Assembly: GCF_003416885.1 (NCBI RefSeq) | Contig: NZ_QVPD01000002.1 | Span: 303,851 to 367,850, forward strand | DNA: 64,000 bases | Source of the DNA: Cognatiluteimonas weifangensis | GTDB taxonomy: Bacteria; Pseudomonadota; Gammaproteobacteria; Xanthomonadales; Xanthomonadaceae | Direction of reading: 5' to 3' | Part shown: positions 63,590 through 64,000 of the stretch, in pieces | Numbering within the stretch: position 1 is the stretch's first letter | Layout: the number at the start of each line of letters is the position of its first letter | The notes under the pieces: model-generated | The model's database searches: none | What the model saw: only the letters and a program-made list of their open reading frames with translations | Told to the model about the DNA's origin: nothing | Translations under genes and position numbers: made by a program

Positions 63590-64000
63590 AAAGTGTGGGG
63601 TGGCAGCTTTTCTCAAGTTCCTCTTCCAGGCGCGGGAATCCCCCCCGCCGAGGAAGCCGGTGATCCAGCCTGTGCGGGACACGCCGTGAATTCCCGCTAC
63701 ACGGGCCCAGTCCACGACATCGCCCTCCGGGTGCTCAGCAGTGCGCGAAGCAGTGCCGCGCTAGCGCACCGCTTTTCCCCATGAGATTTGGTGGCAGCAT
63801 TCCTTCGTCTCCCGAGCGCGGGAACGTCTGCGGGGGAAGCCGGTGGCCCAACCTGTGCGGGGTAGGCGGTGAATGCATCCCCAAGTGCGGGAACCTCTGC
63901 GGGGGGAAGCCGGCGGCCCGGCCTGTGCGGGACACGCCGTGAATACGTCCCTGTAGGCTCCTCGGCGGCATCCATGCCGCCGACGGTCCCGCACAGGCCG
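63590..64000. repeat. Repeat locus 3, inverted relative to loci 1 and 2
   Basis: Most of the 547-bp gene-free end of the window. Tail-type units in reverse orientation centre on CGCCGTGAAT or variants near 63682, 63864 and 63935, leading into an A palindrome that starts at 63906 and is cut by the window edge. The B unit, if present, is outside. Bases 63454-63590 (recQ leader) show no clear promoter. Confidence 0.85.

Noticed and set aside
63590..64000. Possible CRISPR array from the ~70-bp periodic units
   Set aside because: The periodic blocks are long, diverged and palindromic, lack uniform spacers, and no cas genes are present.

Overview
The window is GC-rich chromosomal DNA of a gammaproteobacterium, most likely family Xanthomonadaceae/Lysobacteraceae (Xanthomonas, Lysobacter or Luteimonas-like). 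The evidence is the flagellar gene order (fleQ, a receiver-only regulator and rpoN side by side, in the VemR-type arrangement), the PilZ-like gene beside fliT, the intergenic repeat types and the codon use. No prophage, plasmid, CRISPR or rRNA genes are seen.

Region 1 (1-30.5 kb) is a flagellar locus. Reading down the minus strand it holds fliF (cut by the window edge), fliE, fleQ, vemR, rpoN, a NarL-type regulator, a PilZ-like gene, fliT, fliS, fliD, flaG and fliC. Next comes a three-gene sugar cluster (CMP-sugar synthetase/RraA fusion, capsule-type glycosyltransferase, large HAD protein), then flgL, flgK, flgJ, flgI, flgH, flgG, flgF, flgE, flgD, flgC, flgB and cheV. Divergently on the plus strand lie flgA, and flgM-flgN-histidine kinase. 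Recognisable sigma-54 sites (TGGCAC-N5-TTGCA) precede fliE, the NarL regulator, fliD, the sugar cluster, flgJ, flgB and flgA. Recognisable sigma-28 sites (TAAA/TCAA-N15-GCCGNNAN) precede fliD, fliC, cheV and flgM. This outlines a FleQ/RpoN-then-FliA cascade that also covers the sugar cluster, which I propose decorates flagellin.

Region 2 (30.6-46 kb) is housekeeping and regulation: a degenerate GGDEF-EAL-receiver protein with an M28 peptidase, mscL, an FAH-family hydrolase, a Rieske protein, an SLC13 permease, trmB, thiG, thiS, a GDSL autotransporter esterase, tRNA-Gly(CCC), a RimK-type zinc protease with rimK, and an OmpR-type two-component pair.

Region 3 (46-52.7 kb) is amino-acid and one-carbon metabolism: ilvE, a DUF4124-like protein, metF, ahcY behind an SAH riboswitch, and metK. 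Two closely similar composite repeat loci (46.0-46.5 and 48.2-48.9 kb) bracket ilvE and its neighbour in direct orientation. A third, inverted repeat locus closes the window (63.6-64 kb).

Region 4 (52.8-63.5 kb) holds an ECF sigma factor with a Ser/Thr kinase, a YkvA-type protein, a YdjM-type membrane hydrolase behind a sigma-54-like site, dusB, a nucleoside-type MFS transporter, a diguanylate cyclase, a UPF0016 manganese exporter behind a yybP-ykoY riboswitch, and recQ.
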